A DNA stretch of 64,000 nucleotides from positions 84,873 through 148,872 of the IMG/VR virus record IMGVR_UViG_3300027608_000014, one strand, 5' to 3'. Position 1 is the first letter of the stretch. Each line of letters opens with the position of its first letter. A program made the position numbers and the translations under genes. This stretch comes from a virus. This document shows positions 51,813 to 60,670 of the stretch, in pieces. Below the pieces are notes generated by a model. It was not told the DNA's origin and did no database searches. It saw nothing but the letters and a program-made list of their open reading frames with translations.

Positions 51813-54427
51813 GTTTAGCCTTACTCAAGACAGCTATTGTGGAACAAGGAGTCCAGAGGCTTTCGCATTCCGGTATCCCTACGTATGGAGCCCAGAAAGG
51901 GCAGCCGCGCTGGAGGTATGCTGTGGTCGGAGAGGAGGAAGGAGACAAAATTCTAAGATTGTCCACTGGTGACAAGATCATGCAGTGGAAACTCAACAGC
52001 GCAGAGGATGCAACTCGCATCGAAGATCTCGCTGATAAGAAGCTAGAGGACGGACCAGTCCACGCCTCAGGTGCTGCTCAGGTTCACAAGAGCAGCCCAT
52101 CGCTAATCCATGCCACCATGCAGGATGGCAGAGTGGGTTCCACCTTCAGTCTAACTAAGCAGCAGGGAGACAACTGGAAGATTCAGCACAAGCCAGGCAA
52201 AGAGCCACTTCAGAACACAGCGCTTCAGTTTGTACGGGCGTTCAAGGAGAAGACTGCAGCCCTTCAAGGTAGCAGTCAGCGTGCATATTCAGGTGTCCTG
52301 AGTAAGGTTGCCGAACTCAGTAAGGTGATGTCTGAGTGCCCAGTGTGCGGCAAGATCTTTGACACTGGAATGCTCAGCGACAACCCTGAGAAGGTCAGGG
52401 ATAAGAAGTGCCCCAAGTGCAAGGGTGAATCCAAACTCGAGCGTACCCTTGACGAGAAGACAAAAGACATGGGTAAGGTCGCCATCATTGAAAAAATAGA
52501 TGGGGAGTACGTACTCTGGACCAAAGACAGATCCAAGCGACTGGGGACACACAAGACTCGCCTCGGTGCGATCAAGCAGGAGTATGCGATTCAGAAATCT
52601 CAAGAGTCGGAGAGTAAGCTTGCCCACCTACTGGCTCACTACTCTCGAGCCGAGCATAAAGAATTGCGCCCACTGAGTTACGACGAACTGGTAACAGATC
52701 GCACGAGCGGTAGATGGAAAGACAAGCCAGAGATGGCCCAGCAGTATGTGGCAGACAGAAGGCGCTTCGAGAGTGCACTGCACAAGCGACTTGCTGCTAA
52801 GAACATGCCCATCGACAGAGGGCAATCCTTTCTGTATTCGACCATTGATGGCAAAGAAGGCTTTGGACAATCAGGTCAGTACAAACATGTAACTCCTCTA
52901 GATGAGGACACAATCAATCGGTCATTCTTTGACGTTGTCGGTGCCGGTAAGGGAAGAACCACCCTAGGACTAAAGGGACTTCAGCTTGCCCTAAAGAGGT
53001 GGGATGCAGCCAAAGCCTCAAATAGCCTTACAGAATCTGAGTATATGGGTATGAAGATTAAACCACGCATCGAAGTGATCACGCCAAAAACAATCATTCC
53101 AGAGAAGATCGAAAAGTTCATGACCAACAAACCAGCTCAGAAAACTGGCAGCCTTAATTCTTTTATATCCAAGCTGGCGAATGACTCGGAAAAGCGATTC
53201 AAAAAGGTCATCACTAATCCGGATACAGGAAGAAAAAAAACTGTTGAGTATGGTCAGGCAGGGAAAGCTTCGGACGGAGGCGACCGCATTCGTCCAGGCA
53301 CATCTAAGGGGGACGCCTACTGCGCTCGCAGCGCAAAGATCAAAGGGGATTGGGCGTCTGACCCCAATAGCCCAAACAGACTGTCCCGACGTAAATGGAA
53401 GTGCCGTGGATCAAAATCAGTTGTCAAATCTGCAAACGCAGATGCAGCAATTCCGGAGACGACGGAGCGACTAGAGACGGCTGGCGGCAAGGCCTCTGTT
53501 AAGGTGCGCAACTGGCTTAATACACAGCTCAAGGCGGGAAACAAAATTGAACGTTACACCGCCGCCCTTAAAAATATGGGCAAGAAAAATCTTGATCCAG
53601 AGATCGACAATGACCTAACGCAACTGCTGTTTGAGTCTGGCGTAGAAGATGCGCCGCTATCCTTTGAGGGCCAGGCTTACGACGATTTCTGGCAAGATTT
53701 TAATGAAGCCTATACCGCCCCTTTAGACGTTGCATCTTCCAGAGTAAAGGCATCACCATCAGGGGCGCAGAAGTTAAGCATATTCCACAAGAAAGCTAAA
53801 CTCGACTCACCAAGGTGTAAGACTCCCAATCTCAACAAGTTAGCTGACTTTACCTTCGATGACTTTACTAGCCCACTTACTGACCCAAATCCAATCAAAG
53901 CCACAGCTACTGCTGCAGTGGTCGGAGCGGGTTTAGGAGCTGGAATGCATTACTTTCAAAAACTGAAGCGCATCCTGGCAGGAGAAGAGGAGCCAGATAA
54001 CGAGCCAAGCCTCCTAAGTCACATTGGACGAGGAGCTGCCGCTGGCGCTGGAACCTCACTAGCGTGGAGAGGCGTTAATGAACTCCTTGGTGGACAGCGG
54101 CAGCGTTATTATGATCAGCCGGTAAAGAGAGCGTCTCTAAATCGATCGGAAATCATTGCCAGGATCATGAGTGATTATTCCCTTTCCGACCGCGAGCGGT
54201 CACTCCTGATTGCTATGGTTGAAGAGGCGTCCCAGAGTGGTCTCAGCCTGTCTCCTGCTACCCTCAGTAATGCTGGGCTCGGAGCCCTAGCTGGATGGAT
54301 TGCGTCTAAGATGGGAGGCTTTGGAGGTACGGGTCAATTAGTTGGTGCTGGACTAGGAGCCGGTATTGGAGCAATGTTTACTAATCCCAGTTCCGCAGAA
54401 TATTACAGAGGATACACCACCTACTAA
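51809..54427 (+). CDS. Large probable virion protein
   Basis: The product is 872 aa. A CPVCGKIF and CPKC pair (about 175-205) forms a zinc ribbon. The segment with GRKKTVEYGQAGKAS, AYCARSAKIKG and RLSRRKWKCRG (about 475-540) is a motif I associate with phage virion proteins. The last 250 residues have glycine-rich hydrophobic helices interrupted by a charged region. The size, position after the portal and mosaic architecture suggest an internal or ejected virion protein; no enzymatic motif is seen. Confidence 0.5.
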   Translation: MSLALLKTAIVEQGVQRLSHSGIPTYGAQKGQPRWRYAVVGEEEGDKILRLSTGDKIMQWKLNSAEDATRIEDLADKKLEDGPVHASGAAQVHKSSPSLIHATMQDGRVGSTFSLTKQQGDNWKIQHKPGKEPLQNTALQFVRAFKEKTAALQGSSQRAYSGVLSKVAELSKVMSECPVCGKIFDTGMLSDNPEKVRDKKCPKCKGESKLERTLDEKTKDMGKVAIIEKIDGEYVLWTKDRSKRLGTHKTRLGAIKQEYAIQKSQESESKLAHLLAHYSRAEHKELRPLSYDELVTDRTSGRWKDKPEMAQQYVADRRRFESALHKRLAAKNMPIDRGQSFLYSTIDGKEGFGQSGQYKHVTPLDEDTINRSFFDVVGAGKGRTTLGLKGLQLALKRWDAAKASNSLTESEYMGMKIKPRIEVITPKTIIPEKIEKFMTNKPAQKTGSLNSFISKLANDSEKRFKKVITNPDTGRKKTVEYGQAGKASDGGDRIRPGTSKGDAYCARSAKIKGDWASDPNSPNRLSRRKWKCRGSKSVVKSANADAAIPETTERLETAGGKASVKVRNWLNTQLKAGNKIERYTAALKNMGKKNLDPEIDNDLTQLLFESGVEDAPLSFEGQAYDDFWQDFNEAYTAPLDVASSRVKASPSGAQKLSIFHKKAKLDSPRCKTPNLNKLADFTFDDFTSPLTDPNPIKATATAAVVGAGLGAGMHYFQKLKRILAGEEEPDNEPSLLSHIGRGAAAGAGTSLAWRGVNELLGGQRQRYYDQPVKRASLNRSEIIARIMSDYSLSDRERSLLIAMVEEASQSGLSLSPATLSNAGLGALAGWIASKMGGFGGTGQLVGAGLGAGIGAMFTNPSSAEYYRGYTTY

Positions 54428-54612
54428 TGAACCCAAATAGATTTGATCGCGACCACGGAGACGAGGTTCCTGATTCCACTCCCCGAACCGACACTGCTAA
54501 TAAAAAAGCAAAAATCCTTGAAACTGAGTCTGAAGCCATCTGGCACGATCTGAGTCATCGTCCGTCTTTTATCTGTTCCCCTCCTCTTGATTTCTTTATT
54601 ATGCCACTATGA
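54427..54612 (+). CDS. Small hypothetical protein
   Basis: The product is 61 aa, hydrophilic with a hydrophobic C-terminal end. It overlaps both neighbours (1 nt and 4 nt). No family recognised. Confidence 0.4.
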   Translation: MNPNRFDRDHGDEVPDSTPRTDTANKKAKILETESEAIWHDLSHRPSFICSPPLDFFIMPL

Positions 54613-54971
54613 GTACTCTTTCCCTTTCCGAATCCCGTCAAGCAGTCCGCATTGGAGTAGCCCGCGCTATGAGTGAAGCCGGTTTTATTCCATCTGAGGC
54701 TGAAGTCAAACTGGCATCTTCCATCCTTAACAAGACGGCTGGTGTACTCGAATTCCTGGAGAAGGTCGTTACCACCGTTCCACCCTATGCTGTCCTGGCT
54801 AGTGCGGGTATTGGCGCCTATGCTGGGCATCTTCATCACGCCGCTGATAAAGCGTTCTCTGGAGAGGACGATCCTGAGATCAACACTATCAAGAAAAAGA
54901 CTGACGCTTATCGCAAGATGACAGCTGATCTGGCTCAGACAGAAGCTGCTACGCAACCGATCGTCACATAA
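54609..54971 (+). CDS. Small membrane-associated protein in virion block
   Basis: The product is 120 aa. Helical, with an Ala/Gly hydrophobic segment (about 56-74) similar in character to those in neighbouring genes, and a charged C-terminal helix. It is followed 2 nt later by the next gene. Confidence 0.45.
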   Translation: MSTLSLSESRQAVRIGVARAMSEAGFIPSEAEVKLASSILNKTAGVLEFLEKVVTTVPPYAVLASAGIGAYAGHLHHAADKAFSGEDDPEINTIKKKTDAYRKMTADLAQTEAATQPIVT

Positions 54972-54973
54972 TT

Positions 54974-55432
54974 ATGTCAGAACCATATCAAGCAGAGATG
55001 TTTGAGGATTCAGCAGTTCTTTCACCAGAACTGATTAACGACCTCGCAGTCTTGACGGGAGGATCAGGGAATTTTGGGGCCGCACTGCCTAGCGCCGCTA
55101 AGACCGGGCAAGAACGATTCCTGGAGGAAAGATCCAGGTCTACAGAGAAGACTGGCTTTAAAATCATCAAGCCAACCATCCTGGTCATGGACCTTGCTAC
55201 TGAAGCTGGAAGGCAACAGTACGAAAGTATCATTCAGGACGTGATGCCTCTGGCAATGGCCGATCCAAAAAGTTGGAGATTCAGTGAAGCCTCAAGTCCG
55301 GTAATCGCTGATCCATCCTCAGATGCAGGGTACAGGATTATCGTTACTATTCGATACTGGCAACAAGAAGAGTATAAAATTCCTGGAAATCACGGATTCA
55401 CAGTGATTGACGCTGGTGCAAAGTCCACATAG
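54974..55432 (+). CDS. Hypothetical protein
   Basis: The product is 152 aa. A loosely ordered N-terminal half is followed by an alpha/beta domain (about 60-150). No family recognised; position suggests the virion block. Confidence 0.45.
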   Translation: MSEPYQAEMFEDSAVLSPELINDLAVLTGGSGNFGAALPSAAKTGQERFLEERSRSTEKTGFKIIKPTILVMDLATEAGRQQYESIIQDVMPLAMADPKSWRFSEASSPVIADPSSDAGYRIIVTIRYWQQEEYKIPGNHGFTVIDAGAKST

Positions 55433-55441
55433 AATAGAATA

Positions 55442-56854
55442 ATGATCGAGAAACAAGCCGGTGGTATCTATGATAGTGTCGCTGATCCCGTAGTTAAGGC
55501 ATTGAAACAGTACGGACCTGAAGCTCTGGCCATGGGCGGAGCTGGAGCTGGTCTGGCTTATCTTGCGTCAAGAGTTGCCCAACACAGGGCTGACGTTCGT
55601 AAGCGTGAGAGGGCAGAAGCTGGTAGTAGTGATATTTTAATTGTTAATATTCCTCAGGCGCAAAAAACAGCGGCGTTTAGCATGAATGCGCTTCGTGCTT
55701 TGGTCAATAATTACGGAAGACAAGCTCGTGCGGCGGTAACTCAAGCCGCCCGCCAGACAGGAATGGGAGTTCAGAGTGCCATTACCTCCGCCGGGCAGAA
55801 TATCTATGGGGCTGGGCTTGCAACGGCAGGTGCAACGGCAAGGCATATGCAAAGAAATCCATACAAGTACTCACTCGGTGTAACCGCCGTGGCGGGCAAT
55901 GAGATCGGTAATAAATACTTTGGAACTCCTGATTATATCGCTCAAGCGAATGATGCCGCCAAGGAGTACGAACGTAAGGCTTTAGATGCCGCCACGCATG
56001 TCGTGCAGAGTGCCCCTGAGACTTATAAGAACGTCAAGGAGTCCGTTGCTAAGGCTTTTGCACAACCTTCGAATCCGAAACCCGAGGGCAATCCGGGAGG
56101 AGTACTAATGGCACCAGCCCTGTGGCTCGGATCTTCCATCATAGGTTCTACGCTGGGATTCGGAGCGGTCAATGACTACCTCCGTAGCAAACAAAAGGTG
56201 GAAGAGGGCGCTAAGCTGGAAAGGGCAAAGGCTGAGTACTCACGCCTGCTAGGGCGATCACTAGTTGGACCAAAGACGGCTGCGATGGCTGAATGGCCGA
56301 CAGTTGAGGGCTACGTCACTGGAGTAGCAGAACAATTTTGTGCAATGGACAAATCGGCTGTGCCGGACAACATCAGTCCAGCTGGATGGGTAATTGGAGG
56401 AACGGGAATGCTTGCCATGATTGCTGGCATCATAGGTCACAACTATGTTTACAATCGTGAGACCGCAGCGGACGAGGCGCTCAAAGATAGTCGCATCAAG
56501 CCGCCAAGATCTATCAGACTAGTTTCAACTCCAGTGCCAAACGAGGAGCCCCAGAAGCTGGCTAATGTCCAAGCTGAAGTTTTAGATTTCATCATCAAGG
56601 GCGCTGGTATCGTCGAGATAATTGAACAGGGCATAATTGGTCTAAAGGAGGACGATGACAAAGACCGAGATACCAAAAAGAACGAGTCAGCCAAAGCCCA
56701 CTCTGAGCAGATCGATAGTAATACTATTATTATTCATACACCAAATGGAGATATTGAGGTGAATGCCAACGATCCCAGAGCTAGAGAGATTATGCTCAAG
56801 AAAAAGAAACAACTAACCAATGCCATGGCTGGAGCAGTAGCAATTTCGGAATAG
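55442..56854 (+). CDS. Ala/Gly-rich protein with hydrophobic segments, probable virion component
   Basis: The product is 470 aa. Hydrophobic segments occur near 26-45, 222-245 and 318-338, separated by long Ala/Lys helices, and the C-terminus is a charged beta segment with an IIIHTPNGDIEVNA stretch. It is the last gene of the block that starts with the portal and precedes a terminator. An ejected or membrane-interacting virion protein is the most likely class. Confidence 0.45.
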   Translation: MIEKQAGGIYDSVADPVVKALKQYGPEALAMGGAGAGLAYLASRVAQHRADVRKRERAEAGSSDILIVNIPQAQKTAAFSMNALRALVNNYGRQARAAVTQAARQTGMGVQSAITSAGQNIYGAGLATAGATARHMQRNPYKYSLGVTAVAGNEIGNKYFGTPDYIAQANDAAKEYERKALDAATHVVQSAPETYKNVKESVAKAFAQPSNPKPEGNPGGVLMAPALWLGSSIIGSTLGFGAVNDYLRSKQKVEEGAKLERAKAEYSRLLGRSLVGPKTAAMAEWPTVEGYVTGVAEQFCAMDKSAVPDNISPAGWVIGGTGMLAMIAGIIGHNYVYNRETAADEALKDSRIKPPRSIRLVSTPVPNEEPQKLANVQAEVLDFIIKGAGIVEIIEQGIIGLKEDDDKDRDTKKNESAKAHSEQIDSNTIIIHTPNGDIEVNANDPRAREIMLKKKKQLTNAMAGAVAISE

Positions 56855-57020
56855 TTTCTGTTGATGTAAGTAACTAACGCCGTTTTAATTCCCTCCCAAA
56901 TGAGCTGCTATCACCCATCAAGTCAGCAGCCCACGGCCATCGTGGGATCGCTACCTGGTGCTTGGAATCGTAAAGTCGAATCCATTATGTAGTAGGTTAA
57001 GAAAAGCAGTTTGCTTCTTG
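56855..57020 (+). other. Noncoding spacer with short hairpins
   Basis: No ORF is supported here. CCCACG/CGTGGG and an imperfect TGGAATCG/CGAATCCA hairpin are visible, but no tRNA cloverleaf could be built. It leads into the terminator at 57021. Confidence 0.3.
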
Positions 57021-57060
57021 ACCCAATCAGCCCACCAGCTAGATTGGGTTTTTCTTTTTG
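57021..57060 (+). terminator. Intrinsic terminator after virion block
   Basis: ACCCAATC pairs with GATTGGGT (8 bp, 13-nt loop) and is followed by TTTTCTTTTT. It separates the virion genes from the tRNA cluster. Confidence 0.75.
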
Positions 57061-57141
57061 GAGGAGCAAGTACTCCGTGTAATCTTTGAAATTTCAGCGG
57101 TCCAGCTATAATTAGTCCGACCGACGCCAATTAAATAACGT

Positions 57142-57169
57142 GCTGCTACAGCAAATTGACTGTAGCAGC
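57142..57169 (+). promoter_or_regulatory. Perfect hairpin upstream of tRNA cluster
   Basis: GCTGCTACAG-CAAATTGA-CTGTAGCAGC is a perfect 10-bp stem ending 8 nt before the first tRNA. It may be a processing signal or a remnant of another structured RNA. Confidence 0.4.
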
Positions 57170-57177
57170 TATTCATA

Positions 57178-57253
57178 CGTGTACGAGCCAGCTAGCGACG
57201 GCACCTGATTTGGGGTCAGGAATAGCAGAGTGCAATCCTCTGGTACACGACCA
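57178..57253 (+). tRNA. tRNA-Pro(TGG), atypical
   Basis: A cloverleaf can be drawn: acceptor CGTGTAC/GTACACG, D-stem GCC/GGC, anticodon arm CCTGA-TTTGGGG-TCAGG with anticodon TGG, T-stem CAGAG/CTCTG, discriminator A and an encoded CCA. The D-loop lacks the usual GG and the T-loop is TGCAATC, not TTCRANN, so it is divergent. Confidence 0.6.
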
Positions 57254-57260
57254 TTTTAAT

Positions 57261-57334
57261 CGGAGTGTAGCTTAGCTTGGTAGAGCGCCTGGTTTGGGAC
57301 CAGGAGGTCGCAGGTTCGAATCCTGTCACTCCGA
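57261..57334 (+). tRNA. tRNA-Pro(TGG)
   Basis: A canonical cloverleaf: acceptor CGGAGTG/CACTCCG, anticodon arm CCTGG-TTTGGGA-CCAGG with anticodon TGG, and a T-loop TTCGAAT. CCA is not encoded. It follows a divergent tRNA with the same anticodon. Confidence 0.85.
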
Positions 57335-57400
57335 TCTTTTATTAGGTACTTACTTTCAAAGGGGGAGTCCTAGTTCAAGATCATCAATCCCTAATTTCAT

Positions 57401-57486
57401 GCCGGAGTACCCAAGTAGTCAACGGGACCAGTTTTGTAAACTGACGACGAAAGTCTCCGCAGGTGCAAATCCTGTCTCCGGCTCCA
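57401..57486 (+). tRNA. tRNA-Thr(TGT), long variable region
   Basis: Acceptor GCCGGAG/CTCCGGC, D-arm CCC/GGG, anticodon arm CCAGT-TTTGTAA-ACTGA giving anticodon TGT, T-stem CAGG/CCTG with loop TGCAAAT, and an encoded CCA. The variable region is 14 nt with a possible GAC-GAAA-GTC arm, unusual for Thr. A Tyr (GTA) reading would break the anticodon stem. Confidence 0.65.
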
Positions 57487-57505
57487 CTCAATAACCAATT
57501 CAAAC

Positions 57506-57784
57506 ATGAATCAAGAAAACGACCCCTCAATAGCATGGCAGCCACACGGGTCATTGAGAAGACTTAGAACTCACAGCATCAAGGTCTGTCAGCCAGGACC
57601 ATGCTGTGTGCACAGCCCCAGCGACCATCACATGAAGGACTGGCCACAGAACTACCGAGATGACACTGGAGTAACAGAGAGAATTTGTGAGCACGGAGTG
57701 GGACATCCCGATCCAGATCAGCCCTGGCCTGATAATGACCACAGATGGGTTCACGGATGTGATCTCTGTTGCATACCTGGATGA
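57506..57784 (+). CDS. Cys/His-rich small phage protein
   Basis: The product is 92 aa. CQPGPCCVHSPSDHHMKDWP, RICEHGVGHPDPD and HGCDLCC are motifs I recognise from small proteins scattered through many phages. Several Cys and His residues suggest a zinc-bound fold. Function unknown. Confidence 0.6.
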   Translation: MNQENDPSIAWQPHGSLRRLRTHSIKVCQPGPCCVHSPSDHHMKDWPQNYRDDTGVTERICEHGVGHPDPDQPWPDNDHRWVHGCDLCCIPG

Positions 57785-57865
57785 ATGCTTGTTAAAATAT
57801 TCTTGCGCATATCTAGAGTGGCTAGAGCTAGGACGTCACAGCCTATTTATGCCAAAACAAACAAA

Positions 57866-58072
57866 ATGAACCTCAAATACATAGCTATCGCAGCAGTAAA
57901 TAGATTCCTCTCCGACAATAGAGGAATCAAAAACGAACTGCTTAAGCCTGCGGTCCTACGATCGATGGAGGCAATCATTGAAGATGCCTGCATGAAAACC
58001 ATCAAGCTCAAGGATCTAGAGGCAGCAAGATCGGATCCAAATCAAACTGAGGCTATTGGAGCAGAGATATAA
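57866..58072 (+). CDS. Small hypothetical protein
   Basis: The product is 68 aa from the ATG at 57866; earlier in-frame codons are possible but less likely. Helical with an acidic C-terminus. No family recognised. Confidence 0.4.
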   Translation: MNLKYIAIAAVNRFLSDNRGIKNELLKPAVLRSMEAIIEDACMKTIKLKDLEAARSDPNQTEAIGAEI

Positions 58073-58257
58073 ACAGTATGAGCCAATCGCTAGGCATTGG
58101 TAAGCCCATTACTGTCCCACAAGTAAGGGATGCAATTCATGTATCAATTGCTCCGATTGTCACTCTGGCCTGCCACCACTGAAAGTCGTCTCCATGGCGT
58201 CGCGGGGCATCCCGCTTAGGTGAATGGCGGGCCTAATTACCACTCCAAGTAATCATT

Positions 58258-58491
58258 ATGGACAACCCATTAAAAGAAACTCTAGCCCGCCTGGATCAAC
58301 TCCTAGACGACTGCCTCAATGCCAAGGATCAAACAACCCTCTGCATTGACTTCGGCATTATCTTAGGAACCTTAACAACGTTGATAGAGCTCAATGTCGT
58401 CAAAGCCAGTGTCGTCCAGAACTACAACGATCAGATAGAACATCTCATCGGACTTTATCACCTAGGAGTGATCCTGGAAAATGATGATTAA
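58258..58491 (+). CDS. Small hypothetical protein
   Basis: The product is 77 aa, acidic and helical with hydrophobic heptads, so it may dimerise. No family recognised. The following 352 nt hold only a tRNA. Confidence 0.45.
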   Translation: MDNPLKETLARLDQLLDDCLNAKDQTTLCIDFGIILGTLTTLIELNVVKASVVQNYNDQIEHLIGLYHLGVILENDD

Positions 58492-58630
58492 ACGATTGCC
58501 TGTCAGCGGGCTCCAGTAGCTGAATACGGCCAACGTCGAGTTCGTTGGAGTCTTGCCCCGTACTCGACGGTGCACATTTTCAGACCCGCCGCGCCTCTGC
58601 TTGCATGCGTAATTCGGTGGGTTTTCTAAC

Positions 58631-58702
58631 TGCGGAGTAGTGTCAAGGTAACACGCTCGTCTTGTAAGACAGAACTCCCCGTTTCAATTACGGCCTCCGC
58701 AC
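58631..58702 (+). tRNA. tRNA-like, probably tRNA-Thr(TGT)
   Basis: Strong acceptor TGCGGAG/CTCCGCA, D-stem GTGT/ACAC with a GG-containing loop, and T-arm CCGT-TTCAATT-ACGG. The anticodon loop reads CTTGTAA (TGT), but the anticodon stem pairs poorly in that register, so identity is uncertain. The sequence 58492-58630 contains hairpins but no supported gene. Confidence 0.55.
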
Positions 58703-58843
58703 TCAATTTTAGGAAGATAAATCAGACAAGCGATACTGACTCTGCTTTGAAACCAGATGGGGCCTCCGGGCCTGGGGTGCAACTCCTCTGTCTTCCGTTT
58801 TTTCAGTAATTTCTTCTCCCCAAAACAAGCCAACAAACTAGCA

Positions 58844-59536
58844 ATGAAAACTAAAGTATCAAAAGATTCTAAGCCTGAAACCAAGTCCAGCCTGCCGAGG
58901 GGATTTGCCGATCGCAATAAGCTATTCAAGGCCGCCACTGCCGCCGAGAAGCGCGTAATGATTGCCAAGGACGTTCTTGCTCATCTCAAGAAAGGCAAAA
59001 TCATGGCCTTACAAGGAAACTGGGCAGAGATCAGGGTGGCGGAGTGTCTCGATGGAAACGAACAGCTCTGCTCAGTAATCGCAAATAAGTATACCACCTG
59101 CGAGTGCTGTGCCTTGGGAGCGCTTATGATCGCAGAGATCGGCATCAACGATAAGTTGAAGGTCAAGGAGGCTTTCTATGATAGCGACTACTGTGTCGGT
59201 CTGTCTCACAAAAAAAACTGGCCAAAAAAACTAATCACGGAAAAAACGGACTTTAGGGGTTGTTCTTATCAGGGTGATCGACTGAGTAAGTACTTCAGCG
59301 AACAACAGCTCAGATGCATTGAGGCTGCCTTCGAAAGCGGCGGCGGCTACTACCCCATAAGTAGTATCAATAACTGCGCCGCAGCAAAAAATGTGAAGTC
59401 GTTCGCTGACCGGGTGATAAAGAAGTCTTGTGGATCCAGTAAGAAGTGGCACAGCTATTCTAATGGAAAAGAACATCTCGTTCTAGTAGCCATTATGAAA
59501 AATATTGTGAAGAACAAAGGCACTTTTGTACCTTAA
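58844..59536 (+). CDS. Hypothetical Cys-containing protein
   Basis: The product is 230 aa from the ATG at 58844; the frame upstream is open but crosses the gap after the tRNA. A CECCALGALMI segment near residue 87 recalls the CCLGVL motif of the gene at 17106, so the two may share a domain. The C-terminus is Lys-rich. Function unknown. Confidence 0.5.
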   Translation: MKTKVSKDSKPETKSSLPRGFADRNKLFKAATAAEKRVMIAKDVLAHLKKGKIMALQGNWAEIRVAECLDGNEQLCSVIANKYTTCECCALGALMIAEIGINDKLKVKEAFYDSDYCVGLSHKKNWPKKLITEKTDFRGCSYQGDRLSKYFSEQQLRCIEAAFESGGGYYPISSINNCAAAKNVKSFADRVIKKSCGSSKKWHSYSNGKEHLVLVAIMKNIVKNKGTFVP

Positions 59537-59685
59537 GAATTTAGAATTGCTCAGTTAAGATATCAGCTCATGGGCCGTTTAATGCAGCAGGGGCCCTTGA
59601 AGTTGTGAGCATCACAGTACCGGAGAGTTACTGGAGCAAGCCTCACTTCAGTTAGTAATTTGCCTAAATAAGTTCTATCTTATGA

Positions 59686-59721
59686 GGCGATCATCATAAG
59701 AAGACAAATCCTTAGATCGCC
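59686..59721 (+). promoter_or_regulatory. Leader hairpin upstream of 59739 gene
   Basis: GGCGATC (59686-59692) pairs with GATCGCC (59715-59721). An overlapping alternative TTATGA/TCATAA stem (59680-59699) excludes it. It lies 17 nt before the ATG and could control expression. Confidence 0.4.
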
Positions 59722-59738
59722 AAGAGAAAACAAATACA

Positions 59739-60164
59739 ATGAAAGAAACCCTACTAAATGTACTTAAAGCCTTGATGTCCCTGCTCAAAGCAGAGCCAAA
59801 TCAAGTGGCTGAGCTAGCTAACGCTCAACAGGCCATTGCAAACGCCAAGGCTGAGACTGCTGCCGCCCTCGCAGAGGTCGCTAACGCACAGGGAAGAGTC
59901 TCTGTGAGCGCTATTGAAGCAGGTGCTGCCAAATCAGCACTGGCAGATGCACAGGCCGCTAACGTGCTCAATGACCCAGAGGTTGCTGCGCTCCTTGATG
60001 AGGTGTCATTGGCCCTTGCCGCGATCAGCCCAAGTGGCGGATTGGTTGTGACTAACGCTGCGACTCTGATTGCGACCACAGTTACTGACACTACGCCCAC
60101 CTCAGTGGCTGGCAGTACGACTGAAGTGCTCGTCGAAACTCCCGTCGAAGTTTCCGAAGCCTAA
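59739..60164 (+). CDS. Ala-rich coiled-coil protein
   Basis: The product is 141 aa. An Ala-rich amphipathic helix covers residues about 20-95 and is followed by a Thr/Val-rich tail. It looks like a fibrous or structural element. It is closed by a terminator at 60177. No family recognised. Confidence 0.5.
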   Translation: MKETLLNVLKALMSLLKAEPNQVAELANAQQAIANAKAETAAALAEVANAQGRVSVSAIEAGAAKSALADAQAANVLNDPEVAALLDEVSLALAAISPSGGLVVTNAATLIATTVTDTTPTSVAGSTTEVLVETPVEVSEA

Positions 60165-60176
60165 AGTGAATTCCGC

Positions 60177-60210
60177 TGATAGACCGGAAAAAGTCTATCA
60201 CTATTTTTTT
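60177..60210 (+). terminator. Intrinsic terminator
   Basis: TGATAGAC pairs perfectly with GTCTATCA (8 bp) and is followed by CTATTTTTTT. Confidence 0.75.
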
Positions 60211-60670
60211 ATACTTGTTTGATAAACAAGCCCCATAGAGCTTGATGAGACTCAACACAATGATGTTCCTCAGGACTGTTTTCTATAACGGTTTTCTGGA
60301 TATTCGAACGCCACCTCGCCAAGCAGGCACCGAAGGCGTTGGATGCGTTGAAGTAATGCTGTGCATGGAGGATACTAAAGGCGTGAGGCGTAAGCCTTAG
60401 ACGAGCCTAAGTCACAAGGTCTCCACGTCGCTGTTCAGCCAGCTATGTTCGACGTTAACAACTAAAGCTGCTCGTGTGCCAGTAGTTTGTGTGTGGGTGC
60501 TGGCCCGTATAAGAAACACTCCTTTGTAGGTGAGCTTGAGAGTCCGTAGCCTATGAAGATAAAGCAACTCGTCCGCATCCCGGCCTGCGTAATGACCGGC
60601 TTCTTTATGGCCCGAATGTATAGGTCAACCCACTAGGAATTTACAGCAAATATAAATACCAAAAATAAAT
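60211..60670 (+). other. Noncoding region with several hairpins
   Basis: There is no supported ORF over about 460 nt. CTTGTTT-GAT-AAACAAG (60214-60230) and several weaker stems can be drawn. I could not match it to tmRNA, RNase P, a group I intron or a hammerhead. It may be a structured RNA or a long leader of the gene at 60671. Confidence 0.35.

Noticed and set aside
58492-58630. A second tRNA next to the one at 58631.
   Set aside because: A stem CCAACG/CGTTGG is visible, but no consistent anticodon, T-loop or acceptor pairing could be built.
60235-60300. Hammerhead ribozyme core (a TGATGAG sequence).
   Set aside because: The required CTGATGA, GAAA and cleavage-site arrangement is not complete.
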